Below are positions 16,948 to 25,246 of a DNA stretch of 64,000 nt, in pieces. Source of the stretch: Parasedimentitalea huanghaiensis (GTDB lineage Bacteria; Pseudomonadota; Alphaproteobacteria; Rhodobacterales; Rhodobacteraceae); contig NZ_WQLV01000013.1 of NCBI RefSeq assembly GCF_009753675.1, positions 61,847 to 125,846 on the forward strand. Reading direction: 5' to 3'. The translations under genes and the position numbers were made by a program. The notes beneath the pieces are model-generated. The model worked only from the letters and a program-made list of their open reading frames with translations. It ran no database searches and had not been told where the DNA came from. The stretch's first letter is position 1. The number at the start of each line of letters is the position of its first letter.

Positions 16948-17304
16948 ATGGCTATGAAAATTCGTCTCGCCCGTGGCGGTTCCAAAAAGCGTCCTTTCTA
17001 TCGCATCGTTGCGGCTGACAGCCGTATGCCTCGCGATGGTCGCTTCATCGAAAAGCTGGGCACCTACAACCCGCTGCTGCCGAAAGACAGCGAAGAGCGT
17101 GTAAAAATGGACATCGAGCGCGTTCAGTACTGGATCTCCAAAGGAGCACAGCCAACTGACCGTATCGCACGCATGCTGGAAGCAGCTGGCGTTCGCGAGA
17201 AGGCCGAGCGCAACAACCCTAAAAAGGGTACTCCTGGCAAGAAAGCCGTTGAGCGCGCTGAAGAAAAAGCTGCCAAGTCTGCTGAAGCAGCCGACGCGGA
17301 ATAA
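16948..17304 (+). CDS. rpsP: 30S ribosomal protein S16
   Basis: 118 aa. [20 protein letters not shown] and [14 protein letters not shown] are diagnostic of bS16, an assembly protein of the 30S body. Alphaproteobacterial copies carry the charged Ala/Lys/Glu C-terminal extension seen here ([14 protein letters not shown]). AAAGGAGA lies 8 bases before ATG 16948. An upstream in-frame extension is rejected because it runs through the repeat. Confidence 0.98.
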   Translation: MAMKIRLARGGSKKRPFYRIVAADSRMPRDGRFIEKLGTYNPLLPKDSEERVKMDIERVQYWISKGAQPTDRIARMLEAAGVREKAERNNPKKGTPGKKAVERAEEKAAKSAEAADAE

Positions 17305-17308
17305 GAAC

Positions 17309-17950
17309 ATGGCATTGCGGGGATCTGAGTTTTCCGAGGATTTCCGCAGCCAGCTTGATCTGCTGATGCGGCTCCGGCGCGATGTGCGCCAGTTCCGCAG
17401 CACACCGGTGGATGAGACAGTGCTCACGCGCTGTCTCGACGCCATCCGCCTCGCCCCCTCTGTGGGGCTCAGCGAACCCTGGCGCATCTTGCGCATCAAC
17501 AGCGAGACGGCCCGCGCCGCCGCTTTGAAGAATTTTGAGGCCGCCAATGCCGACGCCTTGGCAGGCTACTCGGGCGAAAACGCCAAAATCTATTCGCAGC
17601 TGAAACTAACCGGCATGCAGGACGCCCCCGTCCAGCTGGCGATCTACTGTGACGACTCGACCACCAAAGGTCGCGGTTTAGGCGCAGGCACCATGCCAGA
17701 AATGCGCCGCTATTCTGTCGTCACCGCCATCACCCTGTTTTGGCTATCCCTACGCGCCGAAGGATTGGGGCTGGGCTGGGTGTCGATCCTGGATCCTGAA
17801 CAGCTGAACCGTGACCTGAATGTGCCTGATGACTGGCAATTGATCGGCTACTTCTGCCTGGGCCACCCAGAAGAAACTTCCGAGACCCCGGAGTTGGAGC
17901 AAAAGGGCTGGGAAACCCGTCAAGACAATCTAAAGATTGAACATCGATGA
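17309..17950 (+). CDS. bluB: 5,6-dimethylbenzimidazole synthase BluB
   Basis: 213 aa nitroreductase-fold enzyme that cleaves FMNH2 with oxygen to make the lower ligand of cobalamin. Seen: RRDVRQFRSTPVDE near the N-terminus, LAPSVGLSEPWRILRI for the FMN phosphate site, AGTMPEMRRYSVVTAI and GLGWVSILDPEQLNRDLNVP at the C-terminal half, and the final LEQKGWETR. Inserted between rpsP and rimM, four bases after rpsP; other B12 genes are not in the window. Confidence 0.92.
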   Translation: MALRGSEFSEDFRSQLDLLMRLRRDVRQFRSTPVDETVLTRCLDAIRLAPSVGLSEPWRILRINSETARAAALKNFEAANADALAGYSGENAKIYSQLKLTGMQDAPVQLAIYCDDSTTKGRGLGAGTMPEMRRYSVVTAITLFWLSLRAEGLGLGWVSILDPEQLNRDLNVPDDWQLIGYFCLGHPEETSETPELEQKGWETRQDNLKIEHR

Positions 17951-18102
17951 GCCTGCTATTTCGTCCCCTTCGCACCTTGATGATGTTAGCCTTTGCATTT
18001 GCTGCCGGGATCGGGTTTGACCGCATCAAACATTCAGAACGCTGCCAAATTGCAGGCGGTAGTGTATTGGCAGGACTCTGCACAGGAGAAGACAATGACT
18101 GA
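17947..18102 (+). CDS. 51-aa single-span membrane peptide
   Basis: ATG overlaps the bluB stop (ATGA at 17947-17950), and the TGA falls inside the rimM start region. It encodes a basic N-terminus [10 protein letters not shown], a hydrophobic span [14 protein letters not shown] and a short tail with two cysteines (SERCQIAGG and [10 protein letters not shown]). The rimM ribosome-binding site (AGGAGA) is inside its last codons. Tight overlaps on both ends argue it is translated. Function unknown. Confidence 0.6.
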   Translation: MSLLFRPLRTLMMLAFAFAAGIGFDRIKHSERCQIAGGSVLAGLCTGEDND

Positions 18103-18598
18103 CCTGATCTGTATTGGCGCTGTGGCCGGCTCATTTGGGGTGCGCGGCGAGGTCCGCCTGAAAAGTTTTTGTGCTGTGCCCGAAGACATCGAGAGCTATT
18201 CCCCGCTTAAATCGGAAGACGGCAGCCAGAGCTTCTCTGTCTCGCTGACCCGTGTCACCAACAACGGGTTTGTTGCCATTCTGGGCGGCATCGACACCAA
18301 AGAACAGGCTGATGCCATCAAGGGGCTGCGCCTGTTTGCACCGCGCGACGCCCTGCCCCTCCTGCCCGATGACGAGTATTACTATACTGACCTGACCGGC
18401 CTGGAGGTCTTTGACACCGGCGGCACTCGGCTGGGGCAGGTAAAATCAGTGGAAAATCATGGCGCCGGCGACCTGCTTGAAATTCACGGACCGGGATTGA
18501 AGGATACTGTCCTGCTGCCCTTTACACTGGCCGCAGTGCCAACGGTAGATCTGGAACAGGGACGCATCATCGCGGATCCGCCTGACGGGCTCTTCTAA
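18095..18598 (+). CDS. rimM: ribosome maturation factor RimM
   Basis: 167 aa. N-terminal beta-barrel ([21 protein letters not shown]) and C-terminal PRC domain ([16 protein letters not shown] ... [19 protein letters not shown]) are classic. It binds uS19 and helps mature the 30S head. ATG 18095 is preceded by AGGAGA; the longer in-frame reading overlaps the membrane peptide. Confidence 0.96.
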   Translation: MTDLICIGAVAGSFGVRGEVRLKSFCAVPEDIESYSPLKSEDGSQSFSVSLTRVTNNGFVAILGGIDTKEQADAIKGLRLFAPRDALPLLPDDEYYYTDLTGLEVFDTGGTRLGQVKSVENHGAGDLLEIHGPGLKDTVLLPFTLAAVPTVDLEQGRIIADPPDGLF

Positions 18599-18628
18599 CA
18601 TGGCACCCGCACCACAGGATGCCAGTAC

Positions 18629-19184
18629 ATGCGACTGATCCTCTATGCGGGGTTTCACAAAACCGGAACCAGTTCGGTCCAACGCGCTTTCACAAAACAA
18701 AGCCTTGCTGGACCCTTTTGTCCGGGTCCTGATGAAGCAGGCCGCAACTCAGGTTCACCCAGATATCGACATGTCTTTCTATTTTTCTACTCGACCAAAA
18801 GAGGCTTGGTTGCGCAGCAGCTATGCCCAACACCTGCGCGCGTCGGACCTGACGACGGATGAAGGTGACTACGTGAAAACCCACCAAACCTCTGCTGAGT
18901 TTGCGCCCATTTTGGACAGAGTTCAGGCCATGGCAGCCCCACATTCGGTTACCAGCGTTTCGCTGGAATCGTCCCAACAAGGTGAAAATGGCCCACTGGG
19001 GCCCATCCTGGACCTATTGGGAGTCCCGCAATCCCTGCGACATAAGTTAACCCCGGTGCCCCCCACCAACACGCGGTTGTCAAAGGCACTTCAGCAAAAA
19101 CTGCTTGAAATAAACGGTTCGCCCTTGCCGTACAAAGAACGCCACCAACAAAAGCAGTCCCTGATTGCAGGCTGGCATGAATGA
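18629..19184 (+). pseudogene. decayed sulfotransferase-like gene
   Basis: An ATG at 18629 starts RLILYAGFHKTGTSSVQRA, the 5'-phosphosulfate-binding opening (HKTGTSS) of PAPS-dependent sulfotransferases. The frame then fails: from about 18690 the continuation LSQNKALLDPFVRVLM is in the next frame, which runs to 19184 and includes DMSFYFSTRPKEAWLRSSYAQHLRAS, typical of the family's middle. Besides the one-base shift, the protein appears short of the central region (full-length relatives I know are about 250 aa), so an internal deletion is likely. It sits between rimM and trmD. Confidence 0.65.
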
Positions 19185-19293
19185 TCAATTCAGGCTATGC
19201 CGCAGGCCACTTGGAATCCTCTGGATCACCTGAACCCCAACACGGTTGTGATTGTCCCGACAGTCCAGCCCTTCAAAAACCGGCAGCAAACTG

Positions 19294-20103
19294 ATGAGCG
19301 ACACCCCATCAAAGTCCCACGGTCGCAAGGCCATCCGCCCATCGCTGAAACCACGAGAGCTGATGACGCCGACGCCGGATCTGGTTGGGGTGTGGAAAGC
19401 CAAAATCCTGACGCTGTTCCCCACCGCCTTTCCCGGTGTGTTGGGCGAAAGCCTGACCGGCAAGGCGCTGCAAGAAGGGTTGTGGCAGTTGGAAACCGTG
19501 GATCTGCGCCAGTTCGGGCTAACCAAGCACCGCAATGTCGATGACACCCCGGCCGGGGGTGGCGCTGGTATGGTGTTGCGCCCTGACGTGTTGGGCAACG
19601 CCATCGAACACGCCATGGAGGGCGTGCAGGGCAATCACCCACTGATCTACCTCACTCCGCGCGGAAAACCGATGGATCAGGCGATGATGCAGAACCTGGC
19701 CCGCGCTGATGGTGTCACCCTGCTCTGTGGTCGTTTTGAAGGTGTCGATGAACGGGTGCTGGAGCATTACAACATTCAGGAAGTCTCGCTCGGTGATTTT
19801 GTGATGACCGGCGGAGAGCTGGCCGCGCAGGCTTTAATCGACGCCACCGTCCGGCTGATCCCCGGCGTGCTGGGCAATCAGGCCTCAACTGAAGAGGAGA
19901 GCTTTGCCTCGGGCCTGCTGGAGCATCCGCAATACACCCGCCCCGCCGAGTGGAAAGGCCGCAAGATCCCGGATGTTTTGATGTCCGGCCATCACGGCAA
20001 TGTCGCCAAATGGCGGCACCAGCTGGCGGAAGAGATCACGCAGGAACGTCGCCCAGATTTGTGGGAGGCTTACCTGAAGTCAAAGGAGACTAAGAGTTCT
20101 TAG
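19294..20103 (+). CDS. trmD: tRNA (guanine37-N1)-methyltransferase TrmD
   Basis: 269 aa SPOUT methyltransferase methylating G37 of tRNAs. Seen: ILTLFPTAFPGVLGESLTGKA, the knot region LLCGRFEGVDERVLE and SLGDFVMTGGELAA, and the C-terminal PEWKGRKIPDVLMSGHHGNV-like block (here AEWKGR). It carries a ~45-residue hydrophilic N-terminal extension (MSDTPSKSHGRK...). ATGs at 19294 and further in at MTPTPDLVG are both possible. The stop overlaps the convergent SnoaL-like gene by four bases. Confidence 0.96.
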   Translation: MSDTPSKSHGRKAIRPSLKPRELMTPTPDLVGVWKAKILTLFPTAFPGVLGESLTGKALQEGLWQLETVDLRQFGLTKHRNVDDTPAGGGAGMVLRPDVLGNAIEHAMEGVQGNHPLIYLTPRGKPMDQAMMQNLARADGVTLLCGRFEGVDERVLEHYNIQEVSLGDFVMTGGELAAQALIDATVRLIPGVLGNQASTEEESFASGLLEHPQYTRPAEWKGRKIPDVLMSGHHGNVAKWRHQLAEEITQERRPDLWEAYLKSKETKSS

Positions 20104-20528
20104 TTTTCACCAGTTGGATAAGCGCTGCCTTCATCCTGAGACCCCGCCGCAGCCGAGGCATGGCGGTGGACCCATTTCCAGTTTTCGCCAACCTTGACCA
20201 GAGACACAGTCCACCGGATCGGAACCGTTAGGTTCTCACCATCAAGCTCCAGATGGATAACCAAAGTCACCGCAACGGTTGCGGCGGTGCCATGAACAGC
20301 GATGTCCTTCCATTGCCATGCAAATTTCTTGGCGGTGGCATCCCGAAAGTTGCGTTCGAACACACTTGCCACTTGCTGCCGTCCTGAACACAGCTCATCC
20401 GCACCGGTGCCAATCAACGAGATCCCTTCACCCTCGACAAAAATTGCCATCAGGCGATCCAAATCTTTGGCGCAATAGGCATCGGCGTATTCATCAAGCG
20501 TTGCAAAAATCTTGTCTGTTTCGGTCAT
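20100..20528 (-). CDS. SnoaL-like/SgcJ-type NTF2-fold protein
   Basis: 142 aa, single NTF2-like cone fold: KIFATLDEYADAYCAKDLDRLMAIF opening, with GTGADELCSGRQQVASVFERNF and RWTVSLVKVGENWKWVHRHAS at the end, characteristic of SgcJ/EcaC-type ketosteroid-isomerase-like proteins. No catalytic role can be assigned. Convergent with trmD. Confidence 0.75.
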   Translation of the reverse strand: MTETDKIFATLDEYADAYCAKDLDRLMAIFVEGEGISLIGTGADELCSGRQQVASVFERNFRDATAKKFAWQWKDIAVHGTAATVAVTLVIHLELDGENLTVPIRWTVSLVKVGENWKWVHRHASAAAGSQDEGSAYPTGEN

Positions 20529-20633
20529 CCAGTTCTCACTTTTCTATCTCTGATCGCTTGGGTGCAGCATTGACTAAACAGGTTTCACCCCATTTGCTCA
20601 ATTTGCAAGGTTTTACAGAAGCGAGGGCAGCGA

Positions 20634-21047
20634 ATGACGTATGATCGTGAATTGATCTCCAATGGCAATCCAATGGAAAAAATCGTCGGCTTTAGCCGCG
20701 CCGTGCGGGTTGGGCCCTTTATCACAGTTGGCGGCACCGCGCCTGTTGGTGCTGATGGAAAAACGGTTGGCGTCGGGAATGTCGCGGCGCAAACACGGCA
20801 ATGTCTGGAGGTCATTAAGACTGCTCTGGAACAGGCAGGGTCTGGCCTGCACGATGTGGTGCGCACCCGTATTATTTTAACCAATATCGACGACTGGAAA
20901 GCCGCCATTGATGTGCGCAAAGAGTATTTTGCCGATGTACGTCCTGTTGACACAATCATGGCGGTAGACCGCTTTGTGAACCCCGAGTGGCTAATCGAGA
21001 TCGAAGCAGATGCCGTAATTGCAGGATTTGGCGAAGCTGACGAGTAA
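20634..21047 (+). CDS. RidA family deaminase
   Basis: 137 aa, RidA/YjgF/Rid superfamily. Seen: an RAVRVGPFITVGGTAPVGADG segment, QTRQCLEVIKTALEQAGSGLHDVVRTRIILTNI and a C-terminal EIEADAVI where archetypal RidA has E-x-E-A-I-A. The conserved catalytic Arg of the VRTRI motif is present, consistent with imine deamination. Subgroup not determined. Unlinked to an obvious PLP partner here. Confidence 0.85.
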   Translation: MTYDRELISNGNPMEKIVGFSRAVRVGPFITVGGTAPVGADGKTVGVGNVAAQTRQCLEVIKTALEQAGSGLHDVVRTRIILTNIDDWKAAIDVRKEYFADVRPVDTIMAVDRFVNPEWLIEIEADAVIAGFGEADE

Positions 21048-21133
21048 GCCTTGCCTCGCAGAATTTGCATTTAGCCCCACCTGCTCGTCTTGTTTGAGCG
21101 CGAGAGACAGAGCTGGCAAAGGTAAGTGCGAAC

Positions 21134-21463
21134 TTAGGAACGTTTCATAGGTTTGCAAATGAACCCTTCATTGGTGAGTTCAATATCGTAGTCATCTTGA
21201 AGGTTCTTAACTAACGACATTTCAAAATCGACACCGACCACAAAAACAGACTCCAAGTCTGGATAGTGATCGTGAATGTTCCAAATGATTTCAGGGGGTG
21301 CTGACTGAAGCGTTTTGTAGTTGTCCATGGAAAACAGGGCACTGTTCTGATCGATTTCAGTGCTGCCTTCAAAGCGCGCTCTATTTGACGCGGAGTCTAT
21401 GATCCAAACAGCCCCAGAAAGTTCGCCCTCATAGTGCTTTTGAAAAATTGCAGATACGTTCAT
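21134..21463 (-). CDS. small hypothetical protein
   Basis: 109 aa, acidic, unrecognised. Contains VWIIDSASNRARFEGSTEID, PPEIIWNIHDHYPDLESVFVVGVDF and a C-terminal ELTNEGFICKPMKRS. No signal peptide. More AT-rich than adjacent housekeeping genes and alone on its strand; could be an orphan of the same accessory class as the small genes at 2.5 and 11 kb. Confidence 0.55.
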   Translation of the reverse strand: MNVSAIFQKHYEGELSGAVWIIDSASNRARFEGSTEIDQNSALFSMDNYKTLQSAPPEIIWNIHDHYPDLESVFVVGVDFEMSLVKNLQDDYDIELTNEGFICKPMKRS

Positions 21464-21790
21464 GCGCCCAAAGAAGCGACTAGGTGAGTATACGTCAAGG
21501 TGGAACTAGGCATAAAGCGGGTTTCGCAAGATTGAAGCGGGCGGGGATATCAGGAATTGCCGCCCTCGCAATTGCCCCTTGCCACACGTGGCCCGCAGGC
21601 CTAAAAGGCGCTGTCTGGAATCACTTTGGTGGCTCCGGGCCGTTTGGTTTTGGAAGCCCATATACTGCCCGATCTTCTTCGGTCACAGCAGCGGGTCGCG
21701 AACCAAGATACAGGAATGGACAGATCGAACTCTGGCGGGCGCAAGTTGCGGACCCGGTGAAGACCAAGAGCTCTCGGACTGCATAAATCT
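21464..21790. other. gene-poor stretch upstream of rplS
   Basis: About 330 bp with no supported gene. A 100-codon frame at 21484-21786 lacks a ribosome-binding site and a recognisable domain. The stretch probably contains the rplS-rpmE promoter and ends in the hairpin at 21791-21807. Confidence 0.4.
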
Positions 21791-21807
21791 TCGTGGGCTA
21801 CCCACGA
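21791..21807 (+). promoter_or_regulatory. hairpin in the rplS leader
   Basis: TCGTGGG-CTA-CCCACGA is a perfect 7-bp stem with a 3-base loop ending about 11 bases before the AGGAG of rplS. Position and symmetry suit a ribosomal-protein leader element that could block or time ribosome loading; not a known Rfam element to my recollection. Confidence 0.45.
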
Positions 21808-21827
21808 TCTAAAAATAGGAGTTTGCG

Positions 21828-22202
21828 ATGAACCTGATCGCAGAGCTGGAGGCGGAACAAATTGCCGCCCTGGGACATGACATTCCCGATTTCAAAGCCG
21901 GTGACACCATCCGTGTTGGCTTTAAAGTGACCGAAGGGTCGCGCACCCGTGTTCAGAACTATGAAGGTGTCTGTATCGCTCGGAACAACGGCCACGGCAT
22001 CGCCGGTTCGTTCACCGTTCGTAAGATTTCCTTCGGTGAAGGCGTTGAGCGCGTATTCCCTTTGCACTCGACCAACATCGACGCAATCACAGTTGTACGC
22101 CGTGGCCGCGTTCGTCGCGCCAAGCTGTACTACCTGCGTACCCGTCGCGGTAAATCGGCCCGTATCGCTGAAGATACGACCTACAAAGCCAAAAAAGCGT
22201 AA
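21828..22202 (+). CDS. rplS: 50S ribosomal protein L19
   Basis: 124 aa. [47 protein letters not shown] and [14 protein letters not shown] are diagnostic of bL19, located at the 30S-50S interface. AGGAG lies about 7 bases before ATG. Followed 11 bases later by rpmE. Confidence 0.98.
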   Translation: MNLIAELEAEQIAALGHDIPDFKAGDTIRVGFKVTEGSRTRVQNYEGVCIARNNGHGIAGSFTVRKISFGEGVERVFPLHSTNIDAITVVRRGRVRRAKLYYLRTRRGKSARIAEDTTYKAKKA

Positions 22203-22213
22203 GGAGTGGTATC

Positions 22214-22435
22214 ATGAAAAAAGACATCCATCCCGAATACCACACCATCAACGTCAAAATGACCGATGGCACCATCCTGGAAATGCGCTCGACCTGGGGC
22301 AAAGAAGGCGACCAAATGGCGCTGGACATCGACCCGTCGGTTCACCCTGCCTGGACTGGTGGCAACACCCGTCTGATGGACGCTGGTGGCCGTGTTTCCA
22401 AGTTCAAGAAAAAATACGAAGGTCTGGGCTTCTAA
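22214..22435 (+). CDS. rpmE: 50S ribosomal protein L31
   Basis: 73 aa. [20 protein letters not shown] and the [13 protein letters not shown]-terminus are typical of alphaproteobacterial bL31. The Zn-binding CxxC of the C+ form is absent, so this is the C- (zinc-independent) form. AAGGAGTGG precedes the ATG; a strong terminator follows. Confidence 0.97.
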   Translation: MKKDIHPEYHTINVKMTDGTILEMRSTWGKEGDQMALDIDPSVHPAWTGGNTRLMDAGGRVSKFKKKYEGLGF

Positions 22436-22460
22436 GCATCCCGCCTTTTGCAAGACACCG

Positions 22461-22493
22461 AAACGCCGCTTCCTTTGGAGCGGCGTTTTTTGT
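22461..22493 (+). terminator. Rho-independent terminator after rpmE
   Basis: AACGCCGCT (22462-22470) pairs with AGCGGCGTT (22479-22487) around TCCTTTGG, followed by a T-run. It ends the rplS-rpmE transcript. Confidence 0.9.
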
Positions 22494-22627
22494 TGGGCGG
22501 TCATTTTCGCCAATCCGACACAAATTCGGCCCTAATAAGGGGATTTGACGTCTTTTCATCGATTCCCAGCATAACTATAGTCGCGCCAACACGCGCGCCG
22601 AGTGGCGCAGCCAAGAAGGGACTATAA

Positions 22628-23437
22628 ATGGCGCATATCATTGTTGTCGGAAACGAAAAGGGCGGCGCAGGCAAATCCACCGTCTCGATGCATCTGGCAA
22701 CCGCGCTGGCCCGGCTTGGCCACAAAGTGGCGGCTCTGGATCTGGATCTGCGTCAGCGCTCCATGGGGCGCTATTTGGAAAACCGGCTGGAGTTCATGAA
22801 AAAGTCAGGGCTGGAACTGCCAACCGTTGGTTGCCATGATCTGCCCGAAATCGACCCTGAAAGCCTGCAGCCCGGTGAAAACATCTATGACCACCGCCTG
22901 TCAGCTGCTGTGGCCGCGCTGGAGCCAGATAACGATTATATTCTAATCGACTGTCCGGGATCACACACTCGGTTGAGCCAGGTTGCACATTCGCTGGCGG
23001 ACACATTGGTCACACCATTGAACGACAGCTTTGTTGATTTTGATCTTCTGGCCCATATCGACCAGAAGGGCGAGAAAATCCTTGGCCCATCGGTCTATTC
23101 GGAAATGGTGTGGAATGCCCGTCAGTTGCGGGCACAGGCCGGGCTAAAACCGATTGACTGGGTGGTGATCCGCAACCGCGTTGGCACCCAGCGCATGGTC
23201 AACAAGGAAAAGATGGAACGTGCGCTGCAGATGCTGTCCAAGCGCATCGGGTTCCGTGTTGCCCCAGGGTTTTCCGAGCGGGTGATTTTCCGCGAGCTGT
23301 TCCCTCGCGGGCTGACGCTGCTGGACCTCAAGGATATTGGTGTGAAGCAGTTGAACATTTCAAACATCGCCGCCCGTCAAGAGCTGCGCGACATGATGAA
23401 GGCGGTCAACCTGCCCGGCGTCGAGGTCGAAATCTAA
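22628..23437 (+). CDS. mipZ: division plane positioning ATPase MipZ
   Basis: 269 aa ParA/MinD-type ATPase. Deviant Walker A NEKGGAGKSTVSMHLA (residues 9-24), DLDLRQRSMGRYLENR, Walker B-like YILIDCPGSHTRLS (~110) and NDSFVDFDLLA define MipZ, which forms gradients from the poles with ParB and inhibits FtsZ away from midcell in alphaproteobacteria. Length and motifs match Caulobacter MipZ. Monocistronic after the rpmE terminator. Confidence 0.92.
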   Translation: MAHIIVVGNEKGGAGKSTVSMHLATALARLGHKVAALDLDLRQRSMGRYLENRLEFMKKSGLELPTVGCHDLPEIDPESLQPGENIYDHRLSAAVAALEPDNDYILIDCPGSHTRLSQVAHSLADTLVTPLNDSFVDFDLLAHIDQKGEKILGPSVYSEMVWNARQLRAQAGLKPIDWVVIRNRVGTQRMVNKEKMERALQMLSKRIGFRVAPGFSERVIFRELFPRGLTLLDLKDIGVKQLNISNIAARQELRDMMKAVNLPGVEVEI

Positions 23438-23462
23438 ACCCAAGCAGGTATTTGGGTGCGCC

Positions 23463-24683
23463 TTATGTCGCGCACCCATAGATCGTATAAAGCTCGATCG
23501 GCTGAGCCACGCCGCGCAGCATGTAGCGCCCCAATGACACCAAATCATGTGGCGACGGCTGGGCGGCACGTTGCACCACTTCGGACACAATGATGCTTTG
23601 CCCAACCTCGCGGTGCAGACCGGAAATCCGCGAGGTCAAGTTTACTGCAGGGCCGATCACTGTGAAATCCAGCCGGTTTTCAGCACCAATATTGCCATAG
23701 AGAATTTCGCCGGCGTGTAGCGCCAGAGTGAACTCTGCCACGGGCAGCTCTTGGTCTGCGCGCTCGATATTACGTTCGGCAATTTTCACACGCAATTCGC
23801 TGGCCGCATTCAGCGCCGCAGTTGCGTCTTCCTCGATACTGCCAAGATCAAACATGGTGAGGATACCATCCCCCATGAACTTGAGGATATTGCCCCCATG
23901 ACACTGGATGGTCGCAACCGCCAGGGCAAAATAGTCGTTCAACATGTCGATCAGTTCAGGGCCGGACAGCTGCTCGGCCAAACGGGTGAACCCTTTGAGG
24001 TCAAAGTAACAGATCACCGCGTCGATCTGTTGCGAAGATCCACGCTGGATCTCGCCGGACAACACCCGTCGCCCGGCATCCCGCCCCAGATAGACCTGTA
24101 GCAGATCGCTGGCCATCTGACGGTGTGACGAAGATTTCAAAGCCAGCCCCAGATGCGGCAGCAGCCTTCGGAACAGGGCCAGATTCTCTTCCGAGAATCC
24201 CCCGTTCTGGTCCGATGTCCAGGACACCATCATGCCCTCTGAGGGTTGGTCAGGATTCATGGGTTCATCGTCCGGCTCGCCAAACAACTGTCGAGTTGCA
24301 AAGTAATCCGTCGCACCGGTCGCGTGCAGCTCACCAAGCAAAGGGAAATCAGCCATGTCTTCGGCTTCGAACGACGATCGGAACTCTTCGTTGTCCAGCT
24401 GTAGCATCCGGTAGAATGGGCTTCTCAGCCAAGCTGCGATTGGGGCTTCTTGACGTTGAAAATGCTGATGGCTCAGACCTTCGGCACGCGTCCAGCTAAA
24501 GCCGATGCCTCCAAATTTTGGGTGATAGGCGCGCTGCGCCAGATGGAACCGCAGCAAAGGGACACCCGCCTGAACCAAACGCTCGCAGTACCCCTTTAGA
24601 ATTCCCTCGCGACTGATGCCCATGAGCCCCTGCTCGGTTATCCAGGCGATCAGGGGGGTCGCAATCTTATCAATCTCAGTCAT
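23463..24683 (-). CDS. class III adenylate/guanylate cyclase domain protein
   Basis: 406 aa. The C-terminal half (about 215-400) is a class III nucleotidyl cyclase: first metal Asp in CYFDLKGFTRLAE, second in KFMGDGILTMFD, and NLTSRISGLHREVG near the end. The N-terminal ~200 residues, with WLRSPFYRM and ENLALFRRLLPHLGLALK, match the unnamed sensory region found in rhizobial/roseobacter soluble cyclases; its ligand is unknown. Probably makes cAMP in the cytoplasm. Convergent with mipZ. Confidence 0.85.
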   Translation of the reverse strand: MTEIDKIATPLIAWITEQGLMGISREGILKGYCERLVQAGVPLLRFHLAQRAYHPKFGGIGFSWTRAEGLSHQHFQRQEAPIAAWLRSPFYRMLQLDNEEFRSSFEAEDMADFPLLGELHATGATDYFATRQLFGEPDDEPMNPDQPSEGMMVSWTSDQNGGFSEENLALFRRLLPHLGLALKSSSHRQMASDLLQVYLGRDAGRRVLSGEIQRGSSQQIDAVICYFDLKGFTRLAEQLSGPELIDMLNDYFALAVATIQCHGGNILKFMGDGILTMFDLGSIEEDATAALNAASELRVKIAERNIERADQELPVAEFTLALHAGEILYGNIGAENRLDFTVIGPAVNLTSRISGLHREVGQSIIVSEVVQRAAQPSPHDLVSLGRYMLRGVAQPIELYTIYGCAT

Positions 24684-24733
24684 TCAGGCCTCAATTCGGT
24701 TTGCCCCGATGTGGGCATGCCTACACGCAATTA

Positions 24734-25174
24734 CTACTCCTCGATACCGGACAATTTTCGGAGCAGTCGTCGCAACACTACGGCCTCTTCCTTACTGATA
24801 CGTGAGGCTAGTTTTTCGTCATAGGTTTTAGCCACAGAACGTAGGTCACGATAGGCGGTTTCACCAGCAGATGTCAGGCTGAGATGTTCAGCACGCCGGT
24901 CATTTTCGTCGCGATCACGCGTGATAAACCGGCGTTCCGCCAGTTTTGCAACCGCTCGACTGATTTTTGTCTTATGGATCTTTGCACGTTCGCTGATCTC
25001 TTTCGCGGTCAAGCTGCCATAGATCCCAAGGTGGAACAAAACCCGCCATTCGGTGCGCAGCATTCCATATCGGTTCTTGTACTGAGTCTGAAACTCAAGC
25101 GAGCTTTCTTCTGCCGCACGGTTCAGAAGGAAGGGCAGGAAGTCCTGCAGGACAAAATCATCTTTTTCACTCAT
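24734..25174 (-). CDS. MarR-family regulator of the homogentisate cluster
   Basis: 146 aa winged helix protein: FQTQYKNRYGMLRTEWRVLFHLG, SLTAKEISERAKIHKTKISRAVAKL recognition helix, and the DRDENDRRAEHLSLT wing. Divergent from hmgA with a 72-bp gap containing a TAGTT-N8-AACTA inverted repeat. By analogy with MarR/IclR-type control of aromatic degradation it probably represses hmgA until a pathway metabolite binds; the ligand is inferred, not shown. Confidence 0.85.
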   Translation of the reverse strand: MSEKDDFVLQDFLPFLLNRAAEESSLEFQTQYKNRYGMLRTEWRVLFHLGIYGSLTAKEISERAKIHKTKISRAVAKLAERRFITRDRDENDRRAEHLSLTSAGETAYRDLRSVAKTYDEKLASRISKEEAVVLRRLLRKLSGIEE

Positions 25175-25194
25175 CTTTGTGTCCTATCTCTTGT

Positions 25195-25212
25195 TAGTTA
25201 CAAAATCAACTA
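25195..25212. promoter_or_regulatory. candidate MarR operator upstream of hmgA
   Basis: TAGTT (25195-25199) N8 AACTA (25208-25212) is an inverted repeat of MarR-operator size in the marR-hmgA intergenic region, overlapping the likely promoter of either gene. Confidence 0.45.
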
Positions 25213-25246
25213 TTATCGAGACAGCAATAATTAGGAGGAACGCGCG

